64,000 nt of DNA from a virus (IMGVR_UViG_3300044680_000280:310001-374000), one strand, 5' to 3'; shown: positions 52,573 through 60,301, numbered from the stretch's first letter. Notes: generated by a model from the letters alone, not told the origin. Numbers and translations are program-made.

Positions 52573-52616
52573 TACACCGTTTTTTTACACTCGCCGCAGG
52601 TTTTTGGCTCGGTGTA
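52573..52616. promoter_or_regulatory. divergent GGTGTA promoter pair
   Basis: TACACC 52573-52578 and GGTGTA 52611-52616. Confidence 0.65.
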
Positions 52617-52627
52617 CGCTATTGGGT

Positions 52628-53119
52628 ATGCCGGAGTGGCTTTCTAGCCTGCTCAGATTATTCACCGATAATGGGGTCAGGAACGGGATCGTCTCGGATC
52701 TAGCCAGTCGGTGGGGCGTTCTGTCTGACGAACAGTGGGTGAGACTGGACTACCGAGTCCGGTCGGTTTGCATCCGTGAAGCGGTGAGTCACACGAACGG
52801 TATTACGATTCTCGCTGTTTGTGAGACCGCGGCAACTCTATGTGACCGTAGAGGTCGAGGTGAGCCCGTCACTGATGCCGAATGGTTGGACGCCCGCCGC
52901 AAGGCGTCGGCGGTGACAGGGAGTCCGGCGGTGGTGGCGTTGGCGTCGACGTTGGCAGCATCGAATTCGATGCCATGTGCATGGTTGGCGGCGAGTTCGG
53001 CATCGTCGTTGACCCGCATTGCCCAAGCCACCTACGACCTCATCGACCAAGAAATCGATTTGACGCGAGCCGCCAGACCCAAAGCCATGACGATCTGGGA
53101 GCACATAATGGAGAATTGA
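52628..53119 (+). CDS. paralogue family protein (MP[DE]WL) with WDHLM tail (163 aa)
   Basis: Paralogue of 6182-6691: MPEWLSSLL, DEQWVRLDYRVRSVCIREA, LCDRRGRGEP, LTRAAR. It ends KAMTIWEHIMEN. GGTGTACGCTATTGGGTATG fixes the start. The Ala/Ser-rich region at ~100-130 is longer than in the paralogue. Confidence 0.75.
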   Translation: MPEWLSSLLRLFTDNGVRNGIVSDLASRWGVLSDEQWVRLDYRVRSVCIREAVSHTNGITILAVCETAATLCDRRGRGEPVTDAEWLDARRKASAVTGSPAVVALASTLAASNSMPCAWLAASSASSLTRIAQATYDLIDQEIDLTRAARPKAMTIWEHIMEN

Positions 53120-53141
53120 CCCTAGAACCTGCGGTCGCAGT

Positions 53142-53366
53142 CTAGAAGCAGTCCTCGTTGCTGTACTCGATGCTGTCGGTTCCCATATCGTCGGCGGAGA
53201 CGGGGGCGCGCCTTGAGGTGTGGCGAACGTGGGCCGCGGCGGGGGGTGCCGCCTCGCAAACCGCGTGACGGACGGGGTTGCCCTTCACCCATTCGATTTT
53301 TTCGCCGACACGGACGCGGCGGTTGCAGACCTTGCAGAACGAAGCGAACTTTGCTGTGAGGACCAT
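53142..53366 (-). CDS. PARP-type zinc-finger-like protein (74 aa)
   Basis: AKFASFCKVCNRRVRVGEKI then EWVKGNPVRHAVC: C-x2-C...W-x-KG-x3-RH-x2-C, a small finger common in bacterial and phage proteins. GAGGGAG before ATG 53366 decides the start. Confidence 0.7.
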   Translation of the reverse strand: MVLTAKFASFCKVCNRRVRVGEKIEWVKGNPVRHAVCEAAPPAAAHVRHTSRRAPVSADDMGTDSIEYSNEDCF

Positions 53367-53451
53367 TTTTCTGTTCTCCCTCTCACTCATATAGAACGGA
53401 CCGTTCCGGAGGAACTTGAGAAAAATTCGGCGTTGCGGTGTAAGGGACCGC

Positions 53452-54024
53452 ATGCTCTCGGATCAAACGAAGGAAGCCATTCTCACCGAGTATCTCAAAA
53501 ATGGTGGGCGTCACCAAAAGCCGCCTGAGACCTCATTTGGACCGAAAACTGGGTTCCGTTGTACGTGCGGCGGCCCCCTTTACCAAAGGTACGACCTCTT
53601 CGAGTCGCGACTTCCCCCGCGCAAAGGTCCTCGTCGTAGCAAAAACCGTCGGATCGCCAAAAAGCAACTCAAGAGGTGGCTCGAGGAAGAATGCATGCTT
53701 TATCGGTTCGAGTTCGCGTTGAACCTTCTACGAGGCCCCCGCGGGTATATCTGCGGCTCTTGTTACAGAAACGTTGGATTTTACGAGGCCATCGGCCGCA
53801 ACACCTTCATTGTTGAGCAACTCCCGGACGGCGCTCTGCCGATTTACGACCGAGATCCTGATGTTACGGCGTTCGATCCCGCCTCAGGACAAGCTCTTAC
53901 GGTAGAGAACGTCCTCCCCGGCTCCCAAACCGTAGAGGTCCTCGATCGTTTGGATCCGATACCCCTCCCCAAAGAGGAAGGTACGGATCTCCAGGTTCCC
54001 AACCTTGGCGTCGACGAGGACTGA
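53452..54024 (+). CDS. zinc protein (190 aa) overlapping a convergent gene
   Basis: CTCG...C...C-x2-C (GYICGSCYRNVG) form a zinc site with a basic middle (RKGPRRSKNRRIAKKQLKRW). GGTGTAAGGGACCGCATG fixes the start. The last 47 codons are antisense to the GNAT gene, so the natural end may be earlier in an undamaged relative. Confidence 0.65.
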   Translation: MLSDQTKEAILTEYLKNGGRHQKPPETSFGPKTGFRCTCGGPLYQRYDLFESRLPPRKGPRRSKNRRIAKKQLKRWLEEECMLYRFEFALNLLRGPRGYICGSCYRNVGFYEAIGRNTFIVEQLPDGALPIYDRDPDVTAFDPASGQALTVENVLPGSQTVEVLDRLDPIPLPKEEGTDLQVPNLGVDED

Positions 54025-54366
54025 ACGGACGCCGAACTCACGGGCGCCCTCAACCTCGACGTTCCGGACGAGGAAGGAAGCGATGTGCCGACCCCGCATG
54101 TCGGGACGGACCGTGATGTTTTTAATCTCGAGCGCGGTCGGTTCTGCCATGTGCCGCTGGTAGATTACGGCTCCGATGACATTCCCTCTTGAAAGAGCCA
54201 CGAGAGCCCGTTTGGTCTCATCCTTGAGCTGGGAGTGGACCTTTTGGAGCCATCCGTCGAAGTCTGGGTAGTCCTCGTGTGGGATCCAGAGTCGCGGTCC
54301 CCGCAGGTAGTTCAAGATCTCATCCGCCCGCCGGTCCATCCCGTCGCTGGTGAACAGGAATTCCAT
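53884..54366 (-). CDS. GNAT-family N-acetyltransferase
   Basis: Residues ~80-135 hold the GNAT core: LEIKNITVRPDMRGRHIASF with the acetyl-CoA R-x-x-G-x-x loop, then EFGVRSVLVDAKVGN and a final strand GYRIQTIEDLYG. GNAT enzymes transfer acetyl groups to amines; the substrate is unknown. It starts three bases after the upstream stop. Confidence 0.8.
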   Translation of the reverse strand: MEFLFTSDGMDRRADEILNYLRGPRLWIPHEDYPDFDGWLQKVHSQLKDETKRALVALSRGNVIGAVIYQRHMAEPTALEIKNITVRPDMRGRHIASFLVRNVEVEGAREFGVRSVLVDAKVGNLEIRTFLFGEGYRIQTIEDLYGLGAGEDVLYRKSLS

Positions 54367-54369
54367 GGC

Positions 54370-54603
54370 TCAGACCTTCCGCTTTTTTGCCGTCTTTTTC
54401 TTCGCCTGCTTCTTTGGCGCCGGGGCCTTGATCTCGGTAGCCGCAATCAACCAGTCGAGATGTGACAACTCGGCGTTGTTCACGAGCATATTGTAGGCAA
54501 TATGCTCGGCGAGCTCCGTAGGTGTGTAGAGCTTGTAAAAAATGCTCCTCCACTGGAGCTCGACTTCGCACTCGAAGTTTACGAGAAACGTTCGCATCCC
54601 CAT
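54370..54603 (-). CDS. hypothetical protein with lysine-rich tail (77 aa)
   Basis: A beta-rich start (MGMRTFLVNFECEVELQWRS), helical middle, and an Ala/Lys tail (KKQAKKKTAKKRKV). GGTGTAATAGAAGGAGCATG combines the box with an SD-like GAAGGAG. First gene before the GNAT gene. Confidence 0.7.
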   Translation of the reverse strand: MGMRTFLVNFECEVELQWRSIFYKLYTPTELAEHIAYNMLVNNAELSHLDWLIAATEIKAPAPKKQAKKKTAKKRKV

Positions 54604-54622
54604 GCTCCTTCTATTACACCGT

Positions 54623-54651
54623 TTGAACTTCGGGCAACCCCGGGTCGTACT
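54623..54651 (+). promoter_or_regulatory. type 2 promoter
   Basis: TTGAAC - 17 bp - CGTACT, with GGAGAGG before ATG 54664. It is divergent from the lysine-tail gene. Confidence 0.7.
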
Positions 54652-54663
54652 GGAGAGGAACAC

Positions 54664-54861
54664 ATGGCCACCAAACCCGTCTTCCCGATTGGCGCCGCCG
54701 TCTACATCGATGGTCGCGATGCCGCGATCGTTCGAGCCGCCTTTCCCGAGGGCTCGTCATCTTTTCTGTTCCCGCACTACAAGGTGCACGTCATCGGCGG
54801 CGACAGAAACATGGCCGTTTCGATGTCCCGCGTTGGGGTGAAACGGAAGGAATCGGTGTAA
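54664..54861 (+). CDS. hypothetical small barrel protein (65 aa)
   Basis: FPIGAAVYIDGRDAAIVRAA then FPHYKVHVIGG resembles a small SH3-like barrel. Its final codons GTG TAA belong to the next promoter box. Confidence 0.65.
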   Translation: MATKPVFPIGAAVYIDGRDAAIVRAAFPEGSSSFLFPHYKVHVIGGDRNMAVSMSRVGVKRKESV

Positions 54862-54870
54862 CTGTACAGA

Positions 54871-55179
54871 ATGGCCCACGTGTGGACTACAACGCTGCCC
54901 GACAAGACTACAGTGTGGGTGTATTCGCGCTTCTACCATCAGGGTGTCCACTACAACGGGACCTGCTGTCAATACTGCGGAGCCCAAAAGTGCACCGTTC
55001 CGGGGAGCCGTGCGGGTCTTGTTCGCACCCTCTACATCACATTCAAATACGGCAAACCGTATCGTTTTAGTCCCAAAGCCCCGATCTGCATTCGAGAGGA
55101 CGAGACCTTTGCCGTTGAGGTACCCAAACCTCTCCCGAACAGGATGACGGTCTATGACCATCTGCTGAGCCCGAGCTAA
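54871..55179 (+). CDS. zinc WDHLM-tail protein (102 aa)
   Basis: CCQYC...C near residue 32 is a zinc-type cluster; basic middle; end NRMTVYDHLLSPS is a tail with Tyr for Trp. Leaderless start behind GGTGTAACTGTACAGAATG. Confidence 0.75.
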   Translation: MAHVWTTTLPDKTTVWVYSRFYHQGVHYNGTCCQYCGAQKCTVPGSRAGLVRTLYITFKYGKPYRFSPKAPICIREDETFAVEVPKPLPNRMTVYDHLLSPS

Positions 55180-55225
55180 AGTTTCTCAGGGGACTTCCGT
55201 TCCATTGAGTAAGAGGGTACGAACG

Positions 55226-55438
55226 ATGCGAGACTTCACCAACATCTCCCTGCACAGCCCCCGCATGATGGAGCACCACGAGACGGATCCTCGGTTCGAG
55301 CGGTTCGTCAAGCTCGCCAGCAGCATGACCGCCTTTCGGGTCTCGGTGCACGAGGTGTCCAGCGCCCTCAGGTCGATGGGCGCCAACGAGGGCGAGATTT
55401 TCATCGTCATCCACGCTGTGAAAATACTGGAGTCTTAG
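55226..55438 (+). CDS. hypothetical helical protein (70 aa)
   Basis: AAGAGGGTACGAACG before ATG 55226 favours this start over TTG 55205. Helical, with VSVHEVSSALRSMGANEGEI. No family was recognised. Confidence 0.65.
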   Translation: MRDFTNISLHSPRMMEHHETDPRFERFVKLASSMTAFRVSVHEVSSALRSMGANEGEIFIVIHAVKILES

Positions 55439-55465
55439 CCTGCTCATCCGGTGTAAGGTTCTCTT

Positions 55466-55738
55466 ATGAACCGCACCGTTGTCGCTGCCATCCTCTGCGC
55501 CCTTTCCGTCGCCGCCTGCGAGGGTCCCCAGACGCAGCACATTTTTCGCATCCGAGCTCCGTCCGACGTCGTCTACGTTCCCATCGTCGACCACTCGAGG
55601 GAGCACGACAAGGCACTGCAAGAAGCCATCGATAAGGCCGTTCGGGCACAGGAAGTGCAAGATCTCCGGCAAGAAGTTCGTTCCGAGTTGCTCGATATCC
55701 CGAACGGCCCGTCGACCCGCTCGCTCACTCAGCAATAA
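55466..55738 (+). CDS. lipoprotein (90 aa)
   Basis: MNRTVVAAILCALSVAACEG: signal peptide with lipobox SVAAC, lipidated Cys18. Polar, helical mature part. Leaderless start behind GGTGTAAGGTTCTCTTATG. Confidence 0.7.
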   Translation: MNRTVVAAILCALSVAACEGPQTQHIFRIRAPSDVVYVPIVDHSREHDKALQEAIDKAVRAQEVQDLRQEVRSELLDIPNGPSTRSLTQQ

Positions 55739-55754
55739 CCGTGTAGGCTTACGT

Positions 55755-55925
55755 GTGCCTAAATTCACCATCCAAGTCCGTCAGTCTCCCCTCATACCTG
55801 ACATCCGGTGCAGGGGCTGCAACGTTCGGCCACCTCGAGACGTGACAGGATGGTTTATCGCAGCCGTCCATCTGATTCTCTGCCCCGATTGTCGTAAGAA
55901 ACCGCTCAAACGTCATCATACGTAG
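55755..55925 (+). CDS. zinc protein (56 aa), GTG start
   Basis: CRGC and CPDC about 25 residues apart. CGTGTAGGCTTACGTGTG resembles a one-mismatch GGTGTA promoter with a leaderless GTG. Confidence 0.55.
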   Translation: MPKFTIQVRQSPLIPDIRCRGCNVRPPRDVTGWFIAAVHLILCPDCRKKPLKRHHT

Positions 55926-55947
55926 CATTCTGGTGTACGGATAAAAC

Positions 55948-57309
55948 ATGCGAACCTCCTTCTGTGGGCGACTTCGAGACCGTGCTGAGGCCTTTTGGCA
56001 AAAGCACAAGAACTGGGAAGCCCCGCCGATCCCGAAGAACGTTCGACGAGTCGTGGGTGCGGTTCAAACTTTGCTCCCATTCCTGGCGGACAGGGAGGAC
56101 ACCCTTATCCAAAAGACGCTGAAGGGCATCTCTCTCGCTGAAGCCGTATACCGCATAGTGGAGGGGAACCGCCTGATTTCCGAGTATTCGGCGTACCTAG
56201 AACAGTGGGATTTGGTCCAGTCGTCAAACCGTAACCTTGCCCAACTGCTCTCTCAGTCGAAGATCTTGGAGATGCTTCCCTGCAATGAGATCCCGCTTTC
56301 CCACGGTGAGGCCAAATTCTGGGAGATTAATTCCGAGCAGGGGAAGTTTCTACTTGGAATTGGCGAGTACAACTCCAGCCTCGCTTATCCGGAGAATTTC
56401 GACGTACCAGGACTCCTGAACAGCCTCTGGAGCTGGTACGGGAACTGTATAACGATAAGTGTCCCTAAAAGGGGACACGGTAATCTGAGTTTGGAGTCCT
56501 TCCAAGAGCACCACGGGGAAATCCTCGGGAGCGCAAAGGCCACGTACGAACACTTCCTCTCGCAGCATCGCCGCTTTAAGGCGAATGGTAAGTCACGAAC
56601 TTACCTCTTCTACGGACCCCCCGGCACCGGAAAGAGCACCTTTTCTCGTAGACTGGCCTTGGAAACGAGCTCCCGCGTGCTCATCATCGACGCAACCTCC
56701 ATCTCTTTTTGGGGGTGCGACGAACTTCTCTACCTGCTATCAGCTCTTCAACCGGAGTTTGTTCTGCTGGACGACATTGATCGTGCTTCGAGTTCCATGT
56801 TTCTGCCGCTCCTCGAAAGGGTCAAACAAGAGGTGCCGGAAACGTCGTTCGTAATCACGGTCAACGATGTCTCGAAGCTCGACAAGGCACTGTTTCGACC
56901 CGGTCGGATCGATACCGTGCATGAATTTCTTTCTCCGGTGGAGGACGACCGCCGTGAAGTCATCTTGGGTTATCTCAAGCAGAGTCTTCAAATCGTGGAC
57001 AAGGAGACCCTGGAATTCCTAGTCAAAAGTACGGAAGGAATGTCTCAAGACTACCTCAGAGAGCTCGTTCTACGCCTCGACTACGAGGATGTGCCGAGCG
57101 CCCTCCTTTCTGTCATGAATCTGTGGAATCTTTCAGGCGGGAAATCTTCGAACAGCGCACCGGTTCCGGTCGGGTCTTCGTCAGAGCCAGAAGAGTCAGA
57201 GTCGGAGCCAAAGTCGGATAGACAACCACCGGTAAATATGACCAAAAGCACCGTTTCCTGGCGGTCTGTAAAAGATGGCTCAGTTTCGTCATACCCGATT
57301 GCCCGTTGA
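55948..57309 (+). CDS. AAA ATPase, BCS1-like (453 aa)
   Basis: Walker A GPPGTGKS at 223-230, Walker B VLLDDID at 272-278, sensor-1-type FVITVND at 301-307 and the RPGRID segment at 317-322, which is diagnostic for BCS1/FtsH-type AAA proteins. The first 200 residues have no membrane segment, unlike mitochondrial BCS1. The C-terminal ~60 residues are Ser/Pro/Glu-rich. Likely an oligomeric remodeller or unfoldase whose target is set by the N-terminal domain. Start fixed by GGTGTACGGATAAAACATG. Confidence 0.85.
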   Translation: MRTSFCGRLRDRAEAFWQKHKNWEAPPIPKNVRRVVGAVQTLLPFLADREDTLIQKTLKGISLAEAVYRIVEGNRLISEYSAYLEQWDLVQSSNRNLAQLLSQSKILEMLPCNEIPLSHGEAKFWEINSEQGKFLLGIGEYNSSLAYPENFDVPGLLNSLWSWYGNCITISVPKRGHGNLSLESFQEHHGEILGSAKATYEHFLSQHRRFKANGKSRTYLFYGPPGTGKSTFSRRLALETSSRVLIIDATSISFWGCDELLYLLSALQPEFVLLDDIDRASSSMFLPLLERVKQEVPETSFVITVNDVSKLDKALFRPGRIDTVHEFLSPVEDDRREVILGYLKQSLQIVDKETLEFLVKSTEGMSQDYLRELVLRLDYEDVPSALLSVMNLWNLSGGKSSNSAPVPVGSSSEPEESESEPKSDRQPPVNMTKSTVSWRSVKDGSVSSYPIAR

Positions 57310-57310
57310 G
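57289..57310 (+). repeat. 22-bp direct repeat, copy 1
   Basis: The 22 bases, starting TCATACCCGATTGCCC, are identical to 57831-57852. Here it covers the stop of the AAA gene, encoding SYPIAR, in a different frame from copy 2. Confidence 0.8.
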
Positions 57311-57318
57311 TCTCAATT

Positions 57319-57771
57319 ATGAGTAAACTTCACCACATTTCCCGCAGGTTCGGTTCCCAAGACTCAGCGCGAAGAGCCGTAAGCGCCCTCGTTTCCTCCC
57401 TCCTGGATTACGTTGAGGTTCATGCAACGGGGGACGTTCGCAACGGTCGTCTAGCACCATTTACGGTCTCTGTGACCGTCGATAACCTGGACGATAAAGT
57501 CCTTGCCGTGTCCCTTATGGGAGCGTTCGGCGCTCTTTCTCCGACGATGGCGGAGGACTCGGCGATCGGGTTCGAGGATTCGAACTGGCACCCCCGAGTC
57601 CTGACCTGGGGAGATGAGAAATGGGGAAGCGTGGACCCGACAGTCATGATTCCCTCGTCCATTCGGGTCTACAGCGACGGTTCAGCTCTGGCGGTCCATG
57701 ACGGGGAGGTGAGTAAACCGTTCCCGTCCCTGTCCGAACTCTCAACAACATATCGCATCGACGTCCATTAG
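57319..57771 (+). CDS. hypothetical protein (150 aa)
   Basis: Alpha/beta protein (AVSALVSSLLDYVEVHATGD; FTVSVTVDNLDDKVLAVSLM). Nine bases after the AAA ATPase gene and therefore probably its partner. No family was recognised. Confidence 0.7.
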   Translation: MSKLHHISRRFGSQDSARRAVSALVSSLLDYVEVHATGDVRNGRLAPFTVSVTVDNLDDKVLAVSLMGAFGALSPTMAEDSAIGFEDSNWHPRVLTWGDEKWGSVDPTVMIPSSIRVYSDGSALAVHDGEVSKPFPSLSELSTTYRIDVH

Positions 57772-57790
57772 CTCGGTGTATACTAAGGGG

Positions 57791-58255
57791 ATGGTGTATC
57801 AGCCTAGGTCGGGAGATATTGTTCGGAGTGTCATACCCGATTGCCCGTTGAGCGCTCGAATTGGTGTGGTGCGGTCGCTGACTCCGGGTGGGTCGTACAA
57901 CGTTGCCTTTTCGAATACCTCCGTGGCCGTGTATACAGCCGATGAGATCGTCCCGCTCGTGGAAGGGGTAAATCGAGTCGAGCTGATCGGCGGTGTAAGC
58001 GCCATGGGTACTTATGCTGGGAAGTACCTACATAGTCCGGTGCACGGAATCTCCATCGACTGGGACCAGCACGGACGTGGAACTTTTCTGTTCGTCAACT
58101 CCGTACAAGCGTGTGATTGGGATCGTCTCAGACTCGTTGACAAAGTTGGTATGTCGATGACAGCCCCGAGGGAGATCCCGTGCCCAAACAAGAGCTGCCA
58201 ACGGAAGAACGATATCGGACGAAACTGCTACTGGTGCGGAACCCTCGTAGTATAA
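57791..58255 (+). CDS. two-barrel protein with CPNxSCQR zinc ribbon (154 aa)
   Basis: Two KOW/SH3-like units (GDIVRSVIPDCPLSARIGVV; GYGx-type strands to ~135) and the C-terminal ribbon IPCPNKSCQRKNDIGRNCYW then CGTLVV, shared with 33236-33565 and 51779-52288. Leaderless start behind GGTGTATACTAAGGGGATG. Confidence 0.75.
   Translation: MVYQPRSGDIVRSVIPDCPLSARIGVVRSLTPGGSYNVAFSNTSVAVYTADEIVPLVEGVNRVELIGGVSAMGTYAGKYLHSPVHGISIDWDQHGRGTFLFVNSVQACDWDRLRLVDKVGMSMTAPREIPCPNKSCQRKNDIGRNCYWCGTLVV
57831..57852 (+). repeat. 22-bp direct repeat, copy 2
   Basis: Identical to 57289-57310; here inside the zinc-ribbon gene, encoding VIPDCPL. Confidence 0.8.
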
Positions 58256-58264
58256 TCAAGGCTC

Positions 58265-58651
58265 ATGCCGTATAGCGAAAAAGTCATCAATCACTTCGAG
58301 AATCCTCGCAACGTTGGCTCCCTCGATAAGAACGATCCGAACGTCGGAACGGGCGTCGTCGGCGCCCCGGCCTGTGGAGACGTGATGAAGCTCCAGATCC
58401 TCGTCAACGACGACGGGGTCATCGAGGATGCTAAATTCAAAACCTTTGGGTGTGGAAGCGCGATTGCCAGTTCGTCCCTCGCGACCGAGTGGATCAAAGG
58501 CAAAACGCTCGACGAGGCGCAAGCCCTCAAGAACACGTCCATCGTCGAGGAACTCTGTTTGCCTCCCGTCAAAATTCACTGCTCTGTCCTGGCCGAGGAT
58601 GCCATCAAGAGCGCCATCGCTGATTACAGGAAAAAGAAGGGTTTGACTTGA
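58265..58651 (+). CDS. iscU: Fe-S cluster assembly scaffold IscU
   Basis: Full-length and very close to proteobacterial IscU from residue 1: YSEKVINHFENPRNVGS, VVGAPACGDVMKLQI, FKTFGCGSAIASSSLATEWI, LPPVKIHCSVLAEDAIKSAI. Cluster ligands Cys37, Cys63, His105/Cys106 and Asp39 are present; Cys98 is extra. IscU receives sulphur from IscS and passes [2Fe-2S]/[4Fe-4S] clusters on with HscA/HscB; none of these is encoded nearby, so host partners would be needed. TATAAT at 58251-58256 lies eight bases before the ATG. Its high similarity to cellular proteins suggests fairly recent acquisition. Confidence 0.93.
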   Translation: MPYSEKVINHFENPRNVGSLDKNDPNVGTGVVGAPACGDVMKLQILVNDDGVIEDAKFKTFGCGSAIASSSLATEWIKGKTLDEAQALKNTSIVEELCLPPVKIHCSVLAEDAIKSAIADYRKKKGLT

Positions 58652-58671
58652 CTGGCTGGGGTGCATACGTT
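58643..58671 (+). promoter_or_regulatory. type 2 promoter, leaderless
   Basis: TTGACT - 17 bp - TACGTT, six bases, ATG 58678; it overlaps the end of iscU. Confidence 0.65.
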
Positions 58672-58677
58672 GTTGTC

Positions 58678-58947
58678 ATGAATCGTACACTGTTGGTCAA
58701 GTTTCCGTTTTTCCACGCTTTCAAATTACTGTTTGGGTATGGCGCAGTGGTCTGTCTGGACGATGGTCTGGAGGGCCACGAACCAGATTTGTACGTTACG
58801 GTGTCTGTCCGACCAGAAGTTGGAGACGGTAAATCTAGATCCACCATCCAAGGTAAGCTGACTCGCGAGGGCTTCTTTCCACGGGGAACTTGGGGAGGCG
58901 GTGGAACGTGGGGTGAATCAGGTTTAAGGTGGGGTAAGAAAGCCTGA
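58678..58947 (+). CDS. hypothetical Gly/Trp-rich-ended protein (89 aa)
   Basis: Hydrophobic beta-rich start (LLVKFPFFHAFKLLFGYGAV) and a C-terminus of Gly/Trp repeats (GTWGGGGTWGESGLRWG). Leaderless start. No family was recognised. Confidence 0.6.
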   Translation: MNRTLLVKFPFFHAFKLLFGYGAVVCLDDGLEGHEPDLYVTVSVRPEVGDGKSRSTIQGKLTREGFFPRGTWGGGGTWGESGLRWGKKA

Positions 58948-58977
58948 AGGCTCACTCCCTCTTTAATTCGTGATACC

Positions 58978-59009
58978 GCTCTGTCTCTTTCAATTCGGCT
59001 TGACAGAGC
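58978..59009. terminator. hairpin between convergent genes
   Basis: GCTCTGTC 58978-58985 pairs with GACAGAGC 59002-59009; a T-rich loop, no strong T-tail. Confidence 0.4.
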
Positions 59010-59016
59010 CTAACAC

Positions 59017-60090
59017 TTAAACAGGATGACTCTCAATCCAATCCAACACTCGACGAACAATAAGGTTGACTGACTCCAGAGCCTCTCGGGCCTCCTCCGG
59101 TCGGACACCGGGTAACGGTCCAGAGGGATTGTCCGCCAAGAGTCGCCCAGGGTGGATCCACTGGCGAGTTTGACAGAGGCGATCTGCTCTGTCCCGAGCC
59201 TTCGGATCTAGGATCGCGTTCGGTCCCCCTTTTGACGCGCTACTCAAAAGCTCATCAAATGACCACCTTGTAGGTGATTCATTGAAGGTCTTAGACGCTA
59301 GTGTGCCAGAGCCTGTATCTCTAGCCCGCTTGACGACGAACGTTAAAGCCCCCTCCGATAGCGCTGCCGCAAGAACACATATTGTGATGGACGATGTGGA
59401 CGGATTCGCCCTTTGTAGCTCGTCGCATGTGGCGGTCCACCACACTCGAAATCTTCCGTGTCCCAGCGACTCCAATACAGATCCAAAAGCTATTAGGGGT
59501 TCAACAGAGACAGGGCGACCGCTCGTACGTTTTTGAATTACATCTTTGACAATACCGTGGATTTCCGCCATACCGGAACGAGGCTGCTTGTGGAATTGGT
59601 GCGGGACAGTATGACTCGGAAGCCACTGACTATAACTTCGCCCCCGTGGAAACGTAATCATACCGTCGTCTCGCAAAGTGAGCGCCCGGTCATGCAGGTA
59701 GAGGGTGATGGCCACCTCCACATCGTTTTCCGGAATACCATCTTTAATCGCGTTTGCTACAATTACATTGCGAGGCGCCATCGCATTAGCCATCGTCTCC
59801 AAGCGCCCGATATCCTGTAGATAACTGATAACGAAATCAAACGCAAGTGCGTTCCTGTATTCAGGTTCGTAGCCTATGGAAAAATTGGTCAGCATTCCAT
59901 TTTGTGGAAGTTGGTGGCGGCCTTTTTGCGCAGGAAACCCCCGTAACCCGTCGATGATTTCTCCTCGCCGAAAATTCAACCGACTGGCCACCTCAATCAA
60001 CTCATCACACGTCAATCCAGGTTCACGCGGACTATGGTAAACACTGCACTCCAAAGCCCACATAATAACATGCTCAACCGACAAACTCAT
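59017..60090 (-). CDS. unknown protein with possible HEPN-like C-terminus (357 aa)
   Basis: An N-terminal winged-helix-like part (PREPGLTCDELIEVASRLNF), a central domain and a C-terminal helical stretch (ARDRADRLCQTRQWIHPGRL ... EAREALESVNLIVRRVLDWI) resembling DUF4145/HEPN-type helices seen in defence proteins. This is tentative. Codon use looks less GC-biased than the neighbours, which suggests transfer. GGTGTATGGAGGAGAGTATG fixes the start. Confidence 0.6.
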   Translation of the reverse strand: MSLSVEHVIMWALECSVYHSPREPGLTCDELIEVASRLNFRRGEIIDGLRGFPAQKGRHQLPQNGMLTNFSIGYEPEYRNALAFDFVISYLQDIGRLETMANAMAPRNVIVANAIKDGIPENDVEVAITLYLHDRALTLRDDGMITFPRGRSYSQWLPSHTVPHQFHKQPRSGMAEIHGIVKDVIQKRTSGRPVSVEPLIAFGSVLESLGHGRFRVWWTATCDELQRANPSTSSITICVLAAALSEGALTFVVKRARDTGSGTLASKTFNESPTRWSFDELLSSASKGGPNAILDPKARDRADRLCQTRQWIHPGRLLADNPSGPLPGVRPEEAREALESVNLIVRRVLDWIESHPV

Positions 60091-60121
60091 ACTCTCCTCC
60101 ATACACCAACGGTTCTCCCGT

Positions 60122-60301
60122 TTATCGAAACATCGGGTCGTCCGAATCCGTCTCGATGATAAGGTCACCGTTCCTTACATCGTCGATCTCGAGAAACTCG
60201 TAAAGCCCAGCCTCTTTGCCGTTGATCTCGAGACATGCCCATCTCCCCTTCGGGAGCACGGCTCCGTCCGGGTGATGTCTCAGGTACACTAAAATGTTCA
60301 T
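60122..60301 (-). CDS. hypothetical acidic protein (59 aa)
   Basis: MNILVYLRHHPDGAVLPKGR then an acidic end. ATGA overlap; last gene of the pyrE operon. Confidence 0.65.
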   Translation of the reverse strand: MNILVYLRHHPDGAVLPKGRWACLEINGKEAGLYEFLEIDDVRNGDLIIETDSDDPMFR

